Assembly: GCF_900143515.1 (NCBI RefSeq) | Contig: NZ_FSQT01000002.1 | Span: 2,171,501-2,235,500 of the forward strand | Reading direction: 5' to 3' | DNA: 64,000 bases | Source: Micromonospora cremea | GTDB taxonomy: Bacteria; Actinomycetota; Actinomycetes; Mycobacteriales; Micromonosporaceae | Shown here: positions 1-8,430 of the stretch, in pieces | Layout of the letters: each line of letters begins with the position of its first letter | Position numbering within the stretch: the first letter of the stretch is position 1 | Notes under the pieces: model-generated | What the model was told of the DNA's origin: nothing | Database searches by the model: none | The model's input: the letters and a program-made list of their open reading frames with translations, nothing else | Made by a program: the position numbers and the translations under genes

Positions 1-228
1 GCCAGCGTGGGTGGCCTCGGCGGCTGCCCGTACGCCCCGGGTGCCAGCGGCAACCTGGCCACCGAGGAGGCTGTGCACATGCTGCACGACATGGGCATCG
101 ACACCGGCATCGACCTGGCCGCGCTGATCGAGGCGGCCGAGCTGGCCGAGCACCTGCTCGGCAAGAAGCTCCCGTCCGGCGTCCTGCGTGCCGGCCCCCG
201 TACCCGGCTGACGCCGATGCCGAGCTGA
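1..228 (+). CDS. Hydroxymethylglutaryl-CoA lyase, C-terminal end (5' cut by window)
   Basis: The frame is open from base 1 and encodes the last 75 residues of the protein. It contains GGLGGCPYAPGASGN, the glycine-rich loop carrying the catalytic cysteine of HMG-CoA lyases, followed by the usual helical C-terminus (TGIDLAALIEAAELAEHLLG). The enzyme splits HMG-CoA into acetoacetate and acetyl-CoA, the last step of leucine breakdown. An acyl-CoA carboxylase beta subunit and an acyl-CoA dehydrogenase lie downstream on the same strand, which fits a branched-chain acyl-CoA catabolic locus. The start and most of the TIM barrel are outside the window. The family call is firm; the pathway is inferred from the neighbours. 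Confidence 0.9.
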   Translation, partial: ASVGGLGGCPYAPGASGNLATEEAVHMLHDMGIDTGIDLAALIEAAELAEHLLGKKLPSGVLRAGPRTRLTPMPS

Positions 229-296
229 CCCGCTCGGCAACGCGGGGAGGGGCCGGCAGCGTGCCGGCCCCTCCGACGTGTCTGCCGAGCGGGTCA
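226..296. terminator. Bidirectional nested hairpin between convergent genes
   Basis: An inner perfect 12-bp stem (246-257 GGAGGGGCCGGC pairs with 263-274, 5-nt loop) sits inside an outer perfect 14-bp stem (226-239 with 283-296). The outer arms contain the TGA of the lyase gene (226-228) and the stop of the opposing protease gene (294-296). It should terminate transcription from both sides. Confidence 0.75.
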
Positions 297-869
297 GCCC
301 ACCGGGGTGAGCGCGGCCGGCCAGCTGTCGCGGAAGATGTCCGCTCCGGCGCGGTCCGTGCTGCGCTCGGTGGCGATACGGGTGCCGGCGAAGAGGTTGC
401 TCACCCGATTCGCCTCGGTGGTGCTCGGGTACGGGTTGGTGCAGCTGGTGCCGGCGCTGCCGCCGGACATCAGGAGCGCGCAGTTCCCGTTGTAGTTGTC
501 CGGCAGGCCGAGGATGTGGCCGATCTCGTGGGTCATGATCCGCAGCGGGCTGTACTGCGCCGCCTGCCGCGCGTCGATGTAGACCCGGCCGTTGCCGAGG
601 CTGGTCCGCACGGCGTATGAGCCGCCGCCGGTGATCTGGTAGATCCGCAGGTTGGAGCCGCAGTTCGCGGAGAGCGTCAGGTTGACGGTGGCGTTGTTCC
701 AGATCGAGGCGGCCTGGTTGGCGGTGCCGGCGAAGCTTCCCGCCTGGCTGGTGTTGTAGCAGATGGTCATGGCGGCGGACGCGGGCGAGGGGTTGGCGAT
801 CGTGACGCCGAGGGTGGCGAGCGCCGTCGCGACGAACGCGACCGCGAGCCGATTGAGTCGTGAGGTCAT
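294..869 (-). CDS. Secreted snapalysin-type zinc metalloprotease (M7)
   Basis: A 191-residue secreted protease. It begins MTSRLNRLAVAFVATALATL, a signal peptide ending near ASA-A, and then gives a short mature domain of about 155 residues. The zinc site HEIGHILGLPD matches HExxHxxGxxD, the aspzincin-like third ligand of Streptomyces small neutral protease. Length and motif fit snapalysin (SnpA). I chose the ATG at 869 because GGAG lies 6 nt upstream; an in-frame TTG four codons earlier overlaps that site. Two cysteine-bearing loops (NGNCALLM, GTSCTNP) probably form a disulphide. The LysR-type regulator that accompanies snpA in Streptomyces is not next to it here. It should act outside the cell on peptide substrates. 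Confidence 0.88.
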   Translation of the reverse strand: MTSRLNRLAVAFVATALATLGVTIANPSPASAAMTICYNTSQAGSFAGTANQAASIWNNATVNLTLSANCGSNLRIYQITGGGSYAVRTSLGNGRVYIDARQAAQYSPLRIMTHEIGHILGLPDNYNGNCALLMSGGSAGTSCTNPYPSTTEANRVSNLFAGTRIATERSTDRAGADIFRDSWPAALTPVG

Positions 870-1030
870 CGCTGACTCCAATCCGGGAGGAGGGGGTGTC
901 AGGAGCCTAGGGACATAGATTCATGTATTTCAATACTTCTTTCGAAGGCGCGCCCGTGCTCACCTCCCCGCGCCACCCGACCGCCGCCCGGGCCGCCGGT
1001 GGGTCGCCGGGTGTCGCACGAATGCGATAG

Positions 1031-1047
1031 CCTAACGATCGTTCAGG
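1031..1047. promoter_or_regulatory. Palindromic operator candidate upstream of carboxylase gene
   Basis: CTAACGATCGTTCAG is nearly self-complementary with a perfect core AACGATCGTT (1034-1043), 27 bp before the GTG start. The shape resembles operators of TetR-family regulators of acyl-CoA metabolism in actinobacteria. No regulator gene is adjacent, so this is inference. Confidence 0.45.
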
Positions 1048-1069
1048 TCAGTACGGCGAGGGAGTCAGC

Positions 1070-2602
1070 GTGACGCTCGACGGTGAGGCGCTGGAGCAGC
1101 TGCGCAAGCGGGCCCGGTCCGGCGGCGCGGACAAGTACCACGCGGCGAACGCGGCCAAGGGCAAACTCTTCGCCCGTGAGCGGGTCGCGCTCCTGGTCGA
1201 CGAGGGTTCGTTCGTCGAGGACGGCCTCTACGCCAACGCGCTGGCCGAGGGGCTGCCCGCCGACGGCGTGGTCACCGGCACCGCCACCATCGACGGCCGA
1301 CAGGTCTGCCTGATGGCCAACGACTCCACCGTCAAGGCCGGCAGCTGGGGCGCCCGCACCGTCGAAAAGATCATCCGGATCATCGAGCGGGCGTACGGCA
1401 CCGGCGTGCCGATGGTCTACCTGGTCGACTCCGCCGGCGCCCGGATCACCGACCAGGTCGACCTCTTCCCCGGCCGGCGCGGCGCCGGCAAGATCTTCTG
1501 GAACCAGGTTCGCGCCTCGGGCTCCATCCCGCAGGTGTGCGCGCTGTTCGGCCCGAGCGCCGCCGGTGGGGCGTACATTCCGGCGTTCTGCGACGTGGTG
1601 GCCATGGTCGACGGCAACGCCAGCATGTACCTCGGCTCCGACCGGATGGTCGAGATGGTCACCGGCGAGAAGACCACCCTGGAGGCGATGGGCGGGGCCA
1701 AAGTGCACACCGCCGAATCCGGCGTCGGGCACTTCCTCTGCAAGACCGAGGCCGACGCCCTCGACGTGGTGCGCCGCTACCTGTCGTACCTGCCGGCGAA
1801 CTGGACCCGGACGCCGCCGGCCGCCGAGGCCGTCGCCGCGCCGGAGAAGGCCGACCTGGCCGCGCTGGTGCCGGCCAGCGAGCGGCAGGCGTTCGACATG
1901 CGGCGGTACGTCAAGGGCCTGCTCGACGAGGGTTCCTTCTTCGAGATCCAGGCGCTCTGGGCCAAGGAGCTGACCATCGGCTTCGGTCGCCTCAACGGCG
2001 AGGTCGTCGGCGTGGTCGGCAATAACTCGATGTTCAAGGGCGGCGTGCTCTTCGTCGACTCGGCCGACAAGGCGACCCGGTTCGTGCAGCTCTGCGACGC
2101 GTTCAACGTGCCGCTGCTCTTCCTCAGCGACGTGCCCGGCTTCATGGTCGGCAGCGTGGTGGAGAAGCAGGGCATCATCCGGCACGGCGCAAAGATGGTC
2201 ACCGCCATCTCCGAGGCGACGGTGCCGAAGATCTGCGTGGTGGTCCGCAAGGCGTACGGCGCCGGCCTCTATGCGATGGCCGGCCCCGGGTTCGAGCCGG
2301 ACGCCACCATCGCGCTGCCCACCGCGAAGATCGCGGTGATGGGGGCCGAGGCCGCGGTGAACGCGGTCTACGCCAACAAGATCGCTGCCATCCCGGACGC
2401 GGACGAGCGGGCCGCCTTCGTCGCTGCCAAGCGGGCCGAGTACGAGCAGGACATCGACGTCGTCCGGCTCGCCAGCGAGCTGGTGGTGGACGCCATCGTC
2501 GAGCCGCACGACCTGCGTACCGAACTGGTCCGCCGGTTCGCCGCGGCGCGTACCAAGGATCGGCACTTCTCCCGGCGCCGGCACGGCGTCACACCGGTCT
2601 GA
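1070..2602 (+). CDS. Acyl-CoA carboxylase, carboxyltransferase (beta) subunit
   Basis: A 510-residue protein with the two crotonase-like halves of biotin-dependent carboxyltransferases. The N-half has VYLVDSAGARITDQ and GPSAAGGAYIPAF (oxyanion-hole region around residues 120-180). The C-half has VVGVVGNNSMFKGGVLFVDS, FLSDVPGFMVG and RKAYGAGLYAMAGPG. It transfers CO2 from carboxybiotin to an acyl-CoA. The HMG-CoA lyase gene upstream suggests methylcrotonyl-CoA, but propionyl-CoA is possible; the sequence alone does not settle it. No biotin-carrying alpha subunit lies in the window, so the partner must be elsewhere or just left of base 1. Start GTG at 1070 is preceded by GAGGGAG. A 77-nt gap separates it from the acyl-CoA dehydrogenase gene, probably one transcript. 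Confidence 0.9.
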   Translation: MTLDGEALEQLRKRARSGGADKYHAANAAKGKLFARERVALLVDEGSFVEDGLYANALAEGLPADGVVTGTATIDGRQVCLMANDSTVKAGSWGARTVEKIIRIIERAYGTGVPMVYLVDSAGARITDQVDLFPGRRGAGKIFWNQVRASGSIPQVCALFGPSAAGGAYIPAFCDVVAMVDGNASMYLGSDRMVEMVTGEKTTLEAMGGAKVHTAESGVGHFLCKTEADALDVVRRYLSYLPANWTRTPPAAEAVAAPEKADLAALVPASERQAFDMRRYVKGLLDEGSFFEIQALWAKELTIGFGRLNGEVVGVVGNNSMFKGGVLFVDSADKATRFVQLCDAFNVPLLFLSDVPGFMVGSVVEKQGIIRHGAKMVTAISEATVPKICVVVRKAYGAGLYAMAGPGFEPDATIALPTAKIAVMGAEAAVNAVYANKIAAIPDADERAAFVAAKRAEYEQDIDVVRLASELVVDAIVEPHDLRTELVRRFAAARTKDRHFSRRRHGVTPV

Positions 2603-2679
2603 CCTCTCGACCGGGCCAGCACAGCGAACCGTCCCGGCGTCACGAGCGCCCGGCGGCCCCGTCCACACAGGAGGATGAG

Positions 2680-3828
2680 ATGGACTTCCGGCTCACCGAC
2701 GAACAAGCGGCGCTGCGGGAGAGCGTGCGGGACTTCGCGCGCGAGGTGGTTGCCCCGGTCATCGCCGAGCACTACGAGCGGCACACCTTCCCGTACGAGG
2801 TGATCCGGCAGATGGGCAAGATGGGCCTGTTCGGCCTGCCCTTCGGCGAGGAGCACGGCGGCATGGGTGGCGACTACTTCGCGCTCTGCCTGGCCCTGGA
2901 GGAGTTGGCCCGGGTCGACTCCAGCGTGGCGATCACGCTCGAGGCGGCGGTCTCGCTCGGCGCGATGCCGATCTACCGGTTCGGCACCGATGAGCAGCGC
3001 GCGACCTGGCTGCCGAAGCTGCTCAGCGGCGAGGCGCTGGCCGGTTTCGGGCTCACCGAGCCGGGCACCGGCTCGGACGCCGCCGGCACGCAGACGCGGG
3101 CGGTGCTGGACGGTGACGAGTGGGTGATCAACGGCTCGAAGGCGTTCATCACCAACTCGGGCACCGACATCACGGCCCTGGTCACCGTCACCGCGGTGAC
3201 CGGTACGAACCCGGACGGCTCGAAGGAGTTGTCGACCATCATCGTGCCCAACGGCACGCCGGGGTTCACCGTGGCGCCGGGCTACTCCAAGGTGGGCTGG
3301 ACCGCCTCGGACACCCACGAGCTGACCTTCGACGACTGCCGGGTGCCGGCGGCGAACCTGCTCGGCGAGCGGGGGCGCGGCTTCGCCCAGTTCCTCCAGA
3401 TCCTCGACGAGGGCCGGATCGCCATCGCCGCGCTGGCCGTCGGTCTCGCCCAGGGCTGCGTCGACGAGTCGATCAAGTATGCGAAGGAGCGCCACGCCTT
3501 TGGCCGGCCGATCGGTGCCAACCAGGCGATCCAGTTCAAGATCGCCGACATGGAGCTGAAGGCGCACACCGCCCGGCTGGCCTACTACGACGCCGCCGCG
3601 CGGATGCTGGCCGGTGAGCCGTTCAAGCGGCAGGCCGCCATCGCCAAGCTGCATGCCAGCACGATCGCGGTGGATAACGCCCGGGAGGCCACCCAGATCC
3701 ACGGCGGCTACGGCTTTATGAACGAGTCCCCGGTGGCCCGGTTCTGGCGGGACTCCAAGATCCTGGAGATCGGCGAGGGCACCAGCGAGGTTCAGCGCAT
3801 GATCATCGCGCGCGACCTGGGCATCTGA
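2680..3828 (+). CDS. Acyl-CoA dehydrogenase (short/medium-chain type)
   Basis: A 382-residue flavoprotein of standard ACAD length. FAD/substrate signatures include GFGLTEPGTGSDAAGTQT (about residues 126-143), FITNSG, and the C-terminal QIHGGYGFMNESPVARFWRD. The base expected in MCAD/SCAD-type enzymes is present as E366 in GEGTSEVQ; isovaleryl-CoA dehydrogenases carry a non-acidic residue there, so despite the leucine-pathway neighbourhood this is probably not a classical IVD. It oxidises an acyl-CoA to the 2-enoyl-CoA and passes electrons to ETF. A strong AGGAGG lies 5 nt before the ATG. It is very likely cotranscribed with the carboxylase gene. Confidence 0.9.
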   Translation: MDFRLTDEQAALRESVRDFAREVVAPVIAEHYERHTFPYEVIRQMGKMGLFGLPFGEEHGGMGGDYFALCLALEELARVDSSVAITLEAAVSLGAMPIYRFGTDEQRATWLPKLLSGEALAGFGLTEPGTGSDAAGTQTRAVLDGDEWVINGSKAFITNSGTDITALVTVTAVTGTNPDGSKELSTIIVPNGTPGFTVAPGYSKVGWTASDTHELTFDDCRVPAANLLGERGRGFAQFLQILDEGRIAIAALAVGLAQGCVDESIKYAKERHAFGRPIGANQAIQFKIADMELKAHTARLAYYDAAARMLAGEPFKRQAAIAKLHASTIAVDNAREATQIHGGYGFMNESPVARFWRDSKILEIGEGTSEVQRMIIARDLGI

Positions 3829-3966
3829 CCGGAGCTGGAGCCGGCCCGGTCGCCCAGCCGCCTACGGCGGGGCTGTCCGACCCGGCTGTCGGATATCGGC
3901 GAGCGTGCGTCGGCAGCCCGACGTTCGACTGCCGATGGTGGGAGTCGATCCGTACTCTTCGTGCCC

Positions 3967-6660
3967 ATGACTCCGGATCATGAACGGTCGCGGAGCCCGG
4001 CCGGTCGCAGCGGGCTGGCGGAGCTGCTCCGCGGGCACCGGCGTGCCGCCGGCCTGACCCAGATGGAGCTGGCGTCCCGGGCCGGAGTGGGCGTGCGGAC
4101 GGTGCGTGACCTGGAGCGCGGCCGGTCGGTCCGACCGCAGCGCACCACCGTCGAGCTGCTCGCCGGAGCTCTGGAGCTGACCGGCGCTGCCCGGACGGCG
4201 TTTCTGGCCGCTGCCCGGGGCCAGGCCGGCGGTGAGCCGCTCCGGCCGGACGTCACCCTGTCGGCCCTCGCGGTCACCGGCCCCACCACGTCGGCAGCCG
4301 ACCCGGTCGGGTCCGCCCCGCCGATCGCCCTCCCACCGGCGGTCGCGCTGATCGGTCGGGACCGCGACGTCACCGAGTTGGCCGCGATGCTGACCGCGGA
4401 GCACGGTCCTCGGCTGGTGAGCCTGGTGGGGCTGGCCGGGGTCGGCAAGACCGCGTTGGCGCTGTCCGTCGCGCACGTCGCCGCCGACGCCCACCCGGCC
4501 GGCGTGGCCGGGGTGTTGATCGGCGAGGGATCGGACGGGCCGGATGTGCTCGCCGCCTCGATGGCCGTACTCGGTGCGGCCCGGCTGCCGGAGCTCACCG
4601 CTCGGCTCGTCGGCCGTCCGGCGCTGCTGCTGATGGACGCGGTGGAGCGCGCGCCCGGACCGGTGGCCGAGACACTGCACCGGTTGACCGGCGCGCTGCC
4701 CTCGCTGCGGGTGCTGGTCACGGGGCGGCACCCGGTCGGGCTGCCCGGCGAGCGGGTCTGGCCGGTCGCGCCGCTCGACGTGCCGCCGCCGGACGCCGAG
4801 CGGTCCGGACCGGCCACGCTCGGGTCGTGGCCGGCGGTCGCGCTGTTCACCGCCCGGCTCGCGCAGATCCGTCGGGAGCCGCCCACCCCCGACGAGTTAC
4901 CGGCGCTGGCCGCGCTGGTCCGCCGGCTGGGTGGGCTGCCGCTGGCCATCGAGCTGATGGCGGCCCGGGGCCGGCTCCTCGACCTGACCGAGCTGCTTGA
5001 CCGGTACGGCGACCGGGTGCTCGACCTGGCGACGCCTGGCGACCCGTCGGTCCATCCTGGTTGGGACGGACCGGACGCGGCCACCCGCGGTTCGAACGGC
5101 ACCGATTCCACCCCGGCCGCGGTGGCGGTCACCCTGCGGGACGCGGTGGCGACCAGCTACCGGTTGCTCGCGCCGGACGAGCGGGATGCGCTGCGGCGGC
5201 TCGCGATGTTCGGCAACCGGTGGTCGGTGGAGATGGCGGAGGAGATGCTCGCCGACGAGGCCGACCGGGACGGCACGGTGGCGATCGACCCGGTCCCGCT
5301 GCTGGACCGGCTCGTCGAACTCGGCCTGCTGAGCGTGCGCGGCACCGGGTCCTTCCGGTTCCGGCTGCTCGACGCGGTCCGCGACTTCGCCCTTGAACAG
5401 GCGGCCGGCGGTGGCGAGCTGGCGTGCGTCCGACGCCGGCACGCGGAGGTGATCGCCCGCCTGGTGGCGCGGACCGCCGCCGATCTGGCCGGCCCCCGGT
5501 TGCCCGACGCGGTGCACCGGCTGGATGAGGTGAGCAGCGACATCAGCTCCGCGCTGGCCCACGCGGCCACCGACGACCCGGTGACCGCGCTTCGCCTGGC
5601 GGCCTGCCTGACCCGCTGGTGGCGCTTCCGGGGGCGGGATGTCGCCGGCCGGCAGTGGCTGCGCCGGTTGCTGGCGGACCCGCGAACCGCCGACGCTGAT
5701 CTCGTTTTGCGAGGCTGGGCGACCCTCGGGGTGGCCCGGCTCGCCGCCGAGCACGGTGCGGGTCCGGACGAACTGCCGACCGCGCGGGCCGCGCTGGACA
5801 TGTTCCGGCGGGCCCGCGACGTTACCGGAGAGCTGGAGGCGCGGAACGTGCTCGGCGCGCTGCTGATGACCGTCGGCGGGCACGACGAGGCCCGCGAGCA
5901 GGCCGATGAGTTGCTCCGGCTGGCGGCCCGCAACGGTCGGACCCGGCACCTCGCGGTGGCCCAGAACAGCCTCGCCTGGCATGACATCCGGGTCGGTGAC
6001 CTGGCCGCGGCGCGTCGGCGGCTGGCCGCGGTGGACCGGCTCGCCGCCGAGAGCGGGGAGCAGCGGCTGCGGGTGCTGGCCTGGGCCAACCGCGCCGAGG
6101 TCGCCCGCCTCGAGGGCCGGTACGCCGATGCCGTCGACCAGGGCTGGCGGGCCGTGGCGGCGTTGTCCGAACTGGGTGACCCGGGGCATCGGCGCCGGGT
6201 GCTCGGCACGGTCGGGTTGGCGCTTGCCCAGGATGGTCGCGGCGCGGAGGCGACCGAGGTGCTCACCGAGTTGCGGGCGGGGATCGCCGAGGTGGCGGTG
6301 GCCGTACCGGCGCGATCGTGGGCGGAGCGGGCCGGGCCGCCACGACCGCGCGCGGACGAAACGGTGCTGTCCCGGGGTGGACCGGAGGCGGGGATCTGCG
6401 CGTTGATCGAGGGGAATCTGGCGCTGCACCGGGGTGACCGGGAGTTGGCCGCGGAGTGGTTCGCCGCCGCCGCCGAGGCCGGTCAGGATCGGCGGGACGT
6501 GGTGGAGGCGCTGGTGGGGTTGGCCGCGAGCACCGCGGACCCGGCGGTCCTGGACCGTCTCGACGAGGTCTGCCGGGAGAGTGGCATCCGACTGTTGCCG
6601 CAGGAGTCGGGGCTGCTCTACGCGTTGGTCGCCGCCCGGGGTGGGCCGGGCGCGGGGTAG
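3967..6660 (+). CDS. XRE-type regulator with NB-ARC ATPase and TPR domains
   Basis: An 897-residue multidomain regulator. Residues about 13-75 form a Cro/CI-type HTH (LRGHRRAAGLTQMELASRAG). A P-loop GLAGVGKTALAL (K161) opens an NB-ARC/STAND ATPase, with LLLMDAVE as Walker B and VTGRHPVGL as sensor 1. The C-terminal half is alanine/leucine-rich TPR-like helices (about 480-880). Such proteins act as ATP-driven switches controlling secondary metabolism or stress genes in actinomycetes; the target is unknown. The ATG at 3967 is preferred over a GTG two codons earlier; no good ribosome site precedes either, and TACTCT at 3953 could be a -10 for a near-leaderless message. Codon 311 is TTA (4897-4899), the rare codon read by bldA tRNA in Streptomyces. 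It is monocistronic. Confidence 0.85.
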   Translation: MTPDHERSRSPAGRSGLAELLRGHRRAAGLTQMELASRAGVGVRTVRDLERGRSVRPQRTTVELLAGALELTGAARTAFLAAARGQAGGEPLRPDVTLSALAVTGPTTSAADPVGSAPPIALPPAVALIGRDRDVTELAAMLTAEHGPRLVSLVGLAGVGKTALALSVAHVAADAHPAGVAGVLIGEGSDGPDVLAASMAVLGAARLPELTARLVGRPALLLMDAVERAPGPVAETLHRLTGALPSLRVLVTGRHPVGLPGERVWPVAPLDVPPPDAERSGPATLGSWPAVALFTARLAQIRREPPTPDELPALAALVRRLGGLPLAIELMAARGRLLDLTELLDRYGDRVLDLATPGDPSVHPGWDGPDAATRGSNGTDSTPAAVAVTLRDAVATSYRLLAPDERDALRRLAMFGNRWSVEMAEEMLADEADRDGTVAIDPVPLLDRLVELGLLSVRGTGSFRFRLLDAVRDFALEQAAGGGELACVRRRHAEVIARLVARTAADLAGPRLPDAVHRLDEVSSDISSALAHAATDDPVTALRLAACLTRWWRFRGRDVAGRQWLRRLLADPRTADADLVLRGWATLGVARLAAEHGAGPDELPTARAALDMFRRARDVTGELEARNVLGALLMTVGGHDEAREQADELLRLAARNGRTRHLAVAQNSLAWHDIRVGDLAAARRRLAAVDRLAAESGEQRLRVLAWANRAEVARLEGRYADAVDQGWRAVAALSELGDPGHRRRVLGTVGLALAQDGRGAEATEVLTELRAGIAEVAVAVPARSWAERAGPPRPRADETVLSRGGPEAGICALIEGNLALHRGDRELAAEWFAAAAEAGQDRRDVVEALVGLAASTADPAVLDRLDEVCRESGIRLLPQESGLLYALVAARGGPGAG

Positions 6661-6944
6661 TCGCGGCGGGCCGGCCGCTCCGTCGTCGCGGGGTGGGCGG
6701 CATCGCGGACCGCCGGGCGGGAGTGGCGCGGACGAAAAGCCCCCTTGGTGCACCCCTCGCTGTTCGCCCGCGCCGTCACCCCCCGGTGAATCCCCGGTGC
6801 AGGAAGCCTGCCACCGCTATGGGGGCGGAAAGTCTATTGCGAGCGATAGGTCCGGTTGCCAAGGTCAGTTCTGCCGGTCTTTCTGCCGGTGACGCGACAC
6901 CGCTCAGGCCGGCCCGTCCGCTGCCGTACGGGTGGGGCCGGCGG

Positions 6945-7454
6945 TCAGGGCCGGGCGGCTCCGTCGGCGGCGACCTCTTCGGGGTCGTCGGTGCTGCCAG
7001 CGGTGGCGCACGGGTGGACGGCGTCGCGCACCCGGCGCAAACCGTCGAGCAGCGCGGCCAGGGCCTCGGGGTCGAGTTGGCCGGTGAACCACTGCTCGAT
7101 GATCCGGAGGTGCCCGGGCAGCGTCTCATCCAGCCGCTGCATGCCGGCAGCGGTGACGACGGCGAAAGAGCTGCGGCGGTCGGACGGGCAGGCCCGGCGG
7201 GTGAGCAGCCCGTCGCGTTCCATCCGGTCCACCACGCGGGTCACCCCGCTGGTGGAGAGGGAGGTCTGCGCGGCGAGATCGGTCATCCGCAGCTGGTTGC
7301 CCGGCGAGCGGGCGAGTCGGGTGAGCACCTCGAACTCGACCACCGAGAGGCCCTGCTCGTCGAGTTGGGCAGCGAACCGGGCCGACAGCCCGGCGTGCAC
7401 CTCGTAGAGCAGGCCGACGGCGGTGATCCGGGGATCGTCGAACACGTTGGTCAC
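6945..7454 (-). CDS. MarR-family transcriptional regulator
   Basis: A 169-residue MarR protein. The winged HTH spans about residues 35-110, with the recognition region MTDLAAQTSLSTSGVTRVVDRMERDG and the wing LLTRRACPSDRRSSFAVVTAAG. The N- and C-terminal helices would dimerise. Its start lies 98 bp from the divergent YceI gene, and an operator-like palindrome overlaps that promoter, so it probably represses both YceI and itself. The last 25 residues are acidic, low-complexity and dispensable-looking. The ligand is unknown. The family call is firm. Confidence 0.9.
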   Translation of the reverse strand: MTNVFDDPRITAVGLLYEVHAGLSARFAAQLDEQGLSVVEFEVLTRLARSPGNQLRMTDLAAQTSLSTSGVTRVVDRMERDGLLTRRACPSDRRSSFAVVTAAGMQRLDETLPGHLRIIEQWFTGQLDPEALAALLDGLRRVRDAVHPCATAGSTDDPEEVAADGAARP

Positions 7455-7473
7455 TCGTTCATCCTACCAGTAC

Positions 7474-7504
7474 TTGACACGGGGAATATTGCCATGGTTA
7501 TAGT
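7474..7504 (+). promoter_or_regulatory. Sigma70-type promoter with embedded MarR-like operator
   Basis: A consensus -35 TTGACA (7474-7479) and a TATAGT -10 (7499-7504; spacer 19, or TTATAG with 18) drive the YceI gene. Between and over them lies the palindrome TAT-TG-CCATGG-TT-ATA (7487-7502), sized for a MarR dimer. It is AT-rich compared with its surroundings. Binding there would block polymerase. Confidence 0.65.
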
Positions 7505-7552
7505 TGCTCAGGCAGTCGTTGGGCTACTAAACATTCTCCTGGAGGAGTCAGC

Positions 7553-8134
7553 ATGACCAGCAGCATTGATGCGGTTACCCGCGACTGGGACGGCCTCACC
7601 ATCCCGGCGGCCGGCACCTACGCGCTGGACGCGGCGCACAAGCGGGTCGGCTTCGTCGCCCGACACATGATGGTGAGCAAGGTCCGCGGTGAGTTCAACG
7701 AGGCCGCCGCCACCATCACCATCGCCGAGGACCCGCTGCAGTCGTCGGTCGTCGCGACCATTCAGGCCGCCAGCATCGACACCACCCAGGTCGACCGGGA
7801 CGCGCACCTGCGCAGCCCCGAGTTCCTGGAGGTCGAGAAGTACCCGACGCTGGAGTTCCGCAGCACCGGGGTCAAGTCCCGTCGCGGCAACGAGTTCGTG
7901 CTCACCGGTGAGCTCACCATCAAGGACGTCACCCGTCCGGTCGAGCTCAAGGTGGAGTTCGAGGGCGTCGGCCGCAGCCCGTTCGGCCAGGACATCTTCG
8001 GCTTCTCCGCGCACACCGAGATCGACCGCGAGGAGTTCGGCCTGACCTGGAACGTCGCGCTGGAGACCGGCGGCGTGCTGGTCGGCAGGAAGATCAAGAT
8101 CGAGATCGAGGGCGAGGCCGTCCGCCAGGCCTGA
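7553..8134 (+). CDS. YceI-family lipocalin-like protein
   Basis: A 193-residue YceI-domain protein covering almost the whole length, with GTYALDAAHKRVGFVARHMMV, SPEFLEVEKYPTLEF and the C-terminal GFSAHTEIDREEFGLTWN typical of the family. YceI folds are extended lipocalin-like beta barrels that hold a polyprenyl chain or amphiphile. There is no signal peptide, so this copy is cytoplasmic. GGAGGAG lies 5 nt upstream of the ATG. It sits divergently from a MarR gene and should be its target. It could serve in isoprenoid quinone handling or stress response; neither is shown here. Confidence 0.9.
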   Translation: MTSSIDAVTRDWDGLTIPAAGTYALDAAHKRVGFVARHMMVSKVRGEFNEAAATITIAEDPLQSSVVATIQAASIDTTQVDRDAHLRSPEFLEVEKYPTLEFRSTGVKSRRGNEFVLTGELTIKDVTRPVELKVEFEGVGRSPFGQDIFGFSAHTEIDREEFGLTWNVALETGGVLVGRKIKIEIEGEAVRQA

Positions 8135-8155
8135 TCCTTCGGATCGCCGGTACGT

Positions 8156-8186
8156 CCGGGCCCGCGCCGCATGTCGGCGCGGGCCC
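8156..8186. terminator. Terminator hairpin after YceI gene
   Basis: A perfect 13-bp GC stem (8156-8168 with 8174-8186) around the 5-nt loop CATGT, 22 nt after the stop. It lacks a long U tract, as is usual in actinomycetes. Confidence 0.7.
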
Positions 8187-8430
8187 GTCGTCGTCTCCGC
8201 CAGCCGTCGCCACCTGCGTGTGAATTGTCACGGGTTGTTCGCACCTCCAGTGGGTCCGGCACGCTCCCGACGGGGTACAGATGGCGCCACGAGCACGTCC
8301 GCGCCGGCCGGTTTCGCATCATCGGCACCGGCCCCTGGCTCCGGTCAGGCGGGCGCTCTTAACGTGGATGGTTCACAATGCGCTTTCCGGGACGGCAGGA
8401 TCCCGACCGCGCCGGCCGCCGGGAGGACAC

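Noticed and set aside
1043..2668. 541-codon open frame opposite the carboxylase gene
   Set aside because: Antisense shadow caused by high GC3; His/Arg/Gly/Val-rich with no domain.
6776..6850. Text resembling a cobalamin riboswitch (GGTGAATCC..., GCCACCGCTATGG)
   Set aside because: Elements are in the wrong spacing, the 5' GGAA segment is missing, and no gene on this strand follows within 700 bp.
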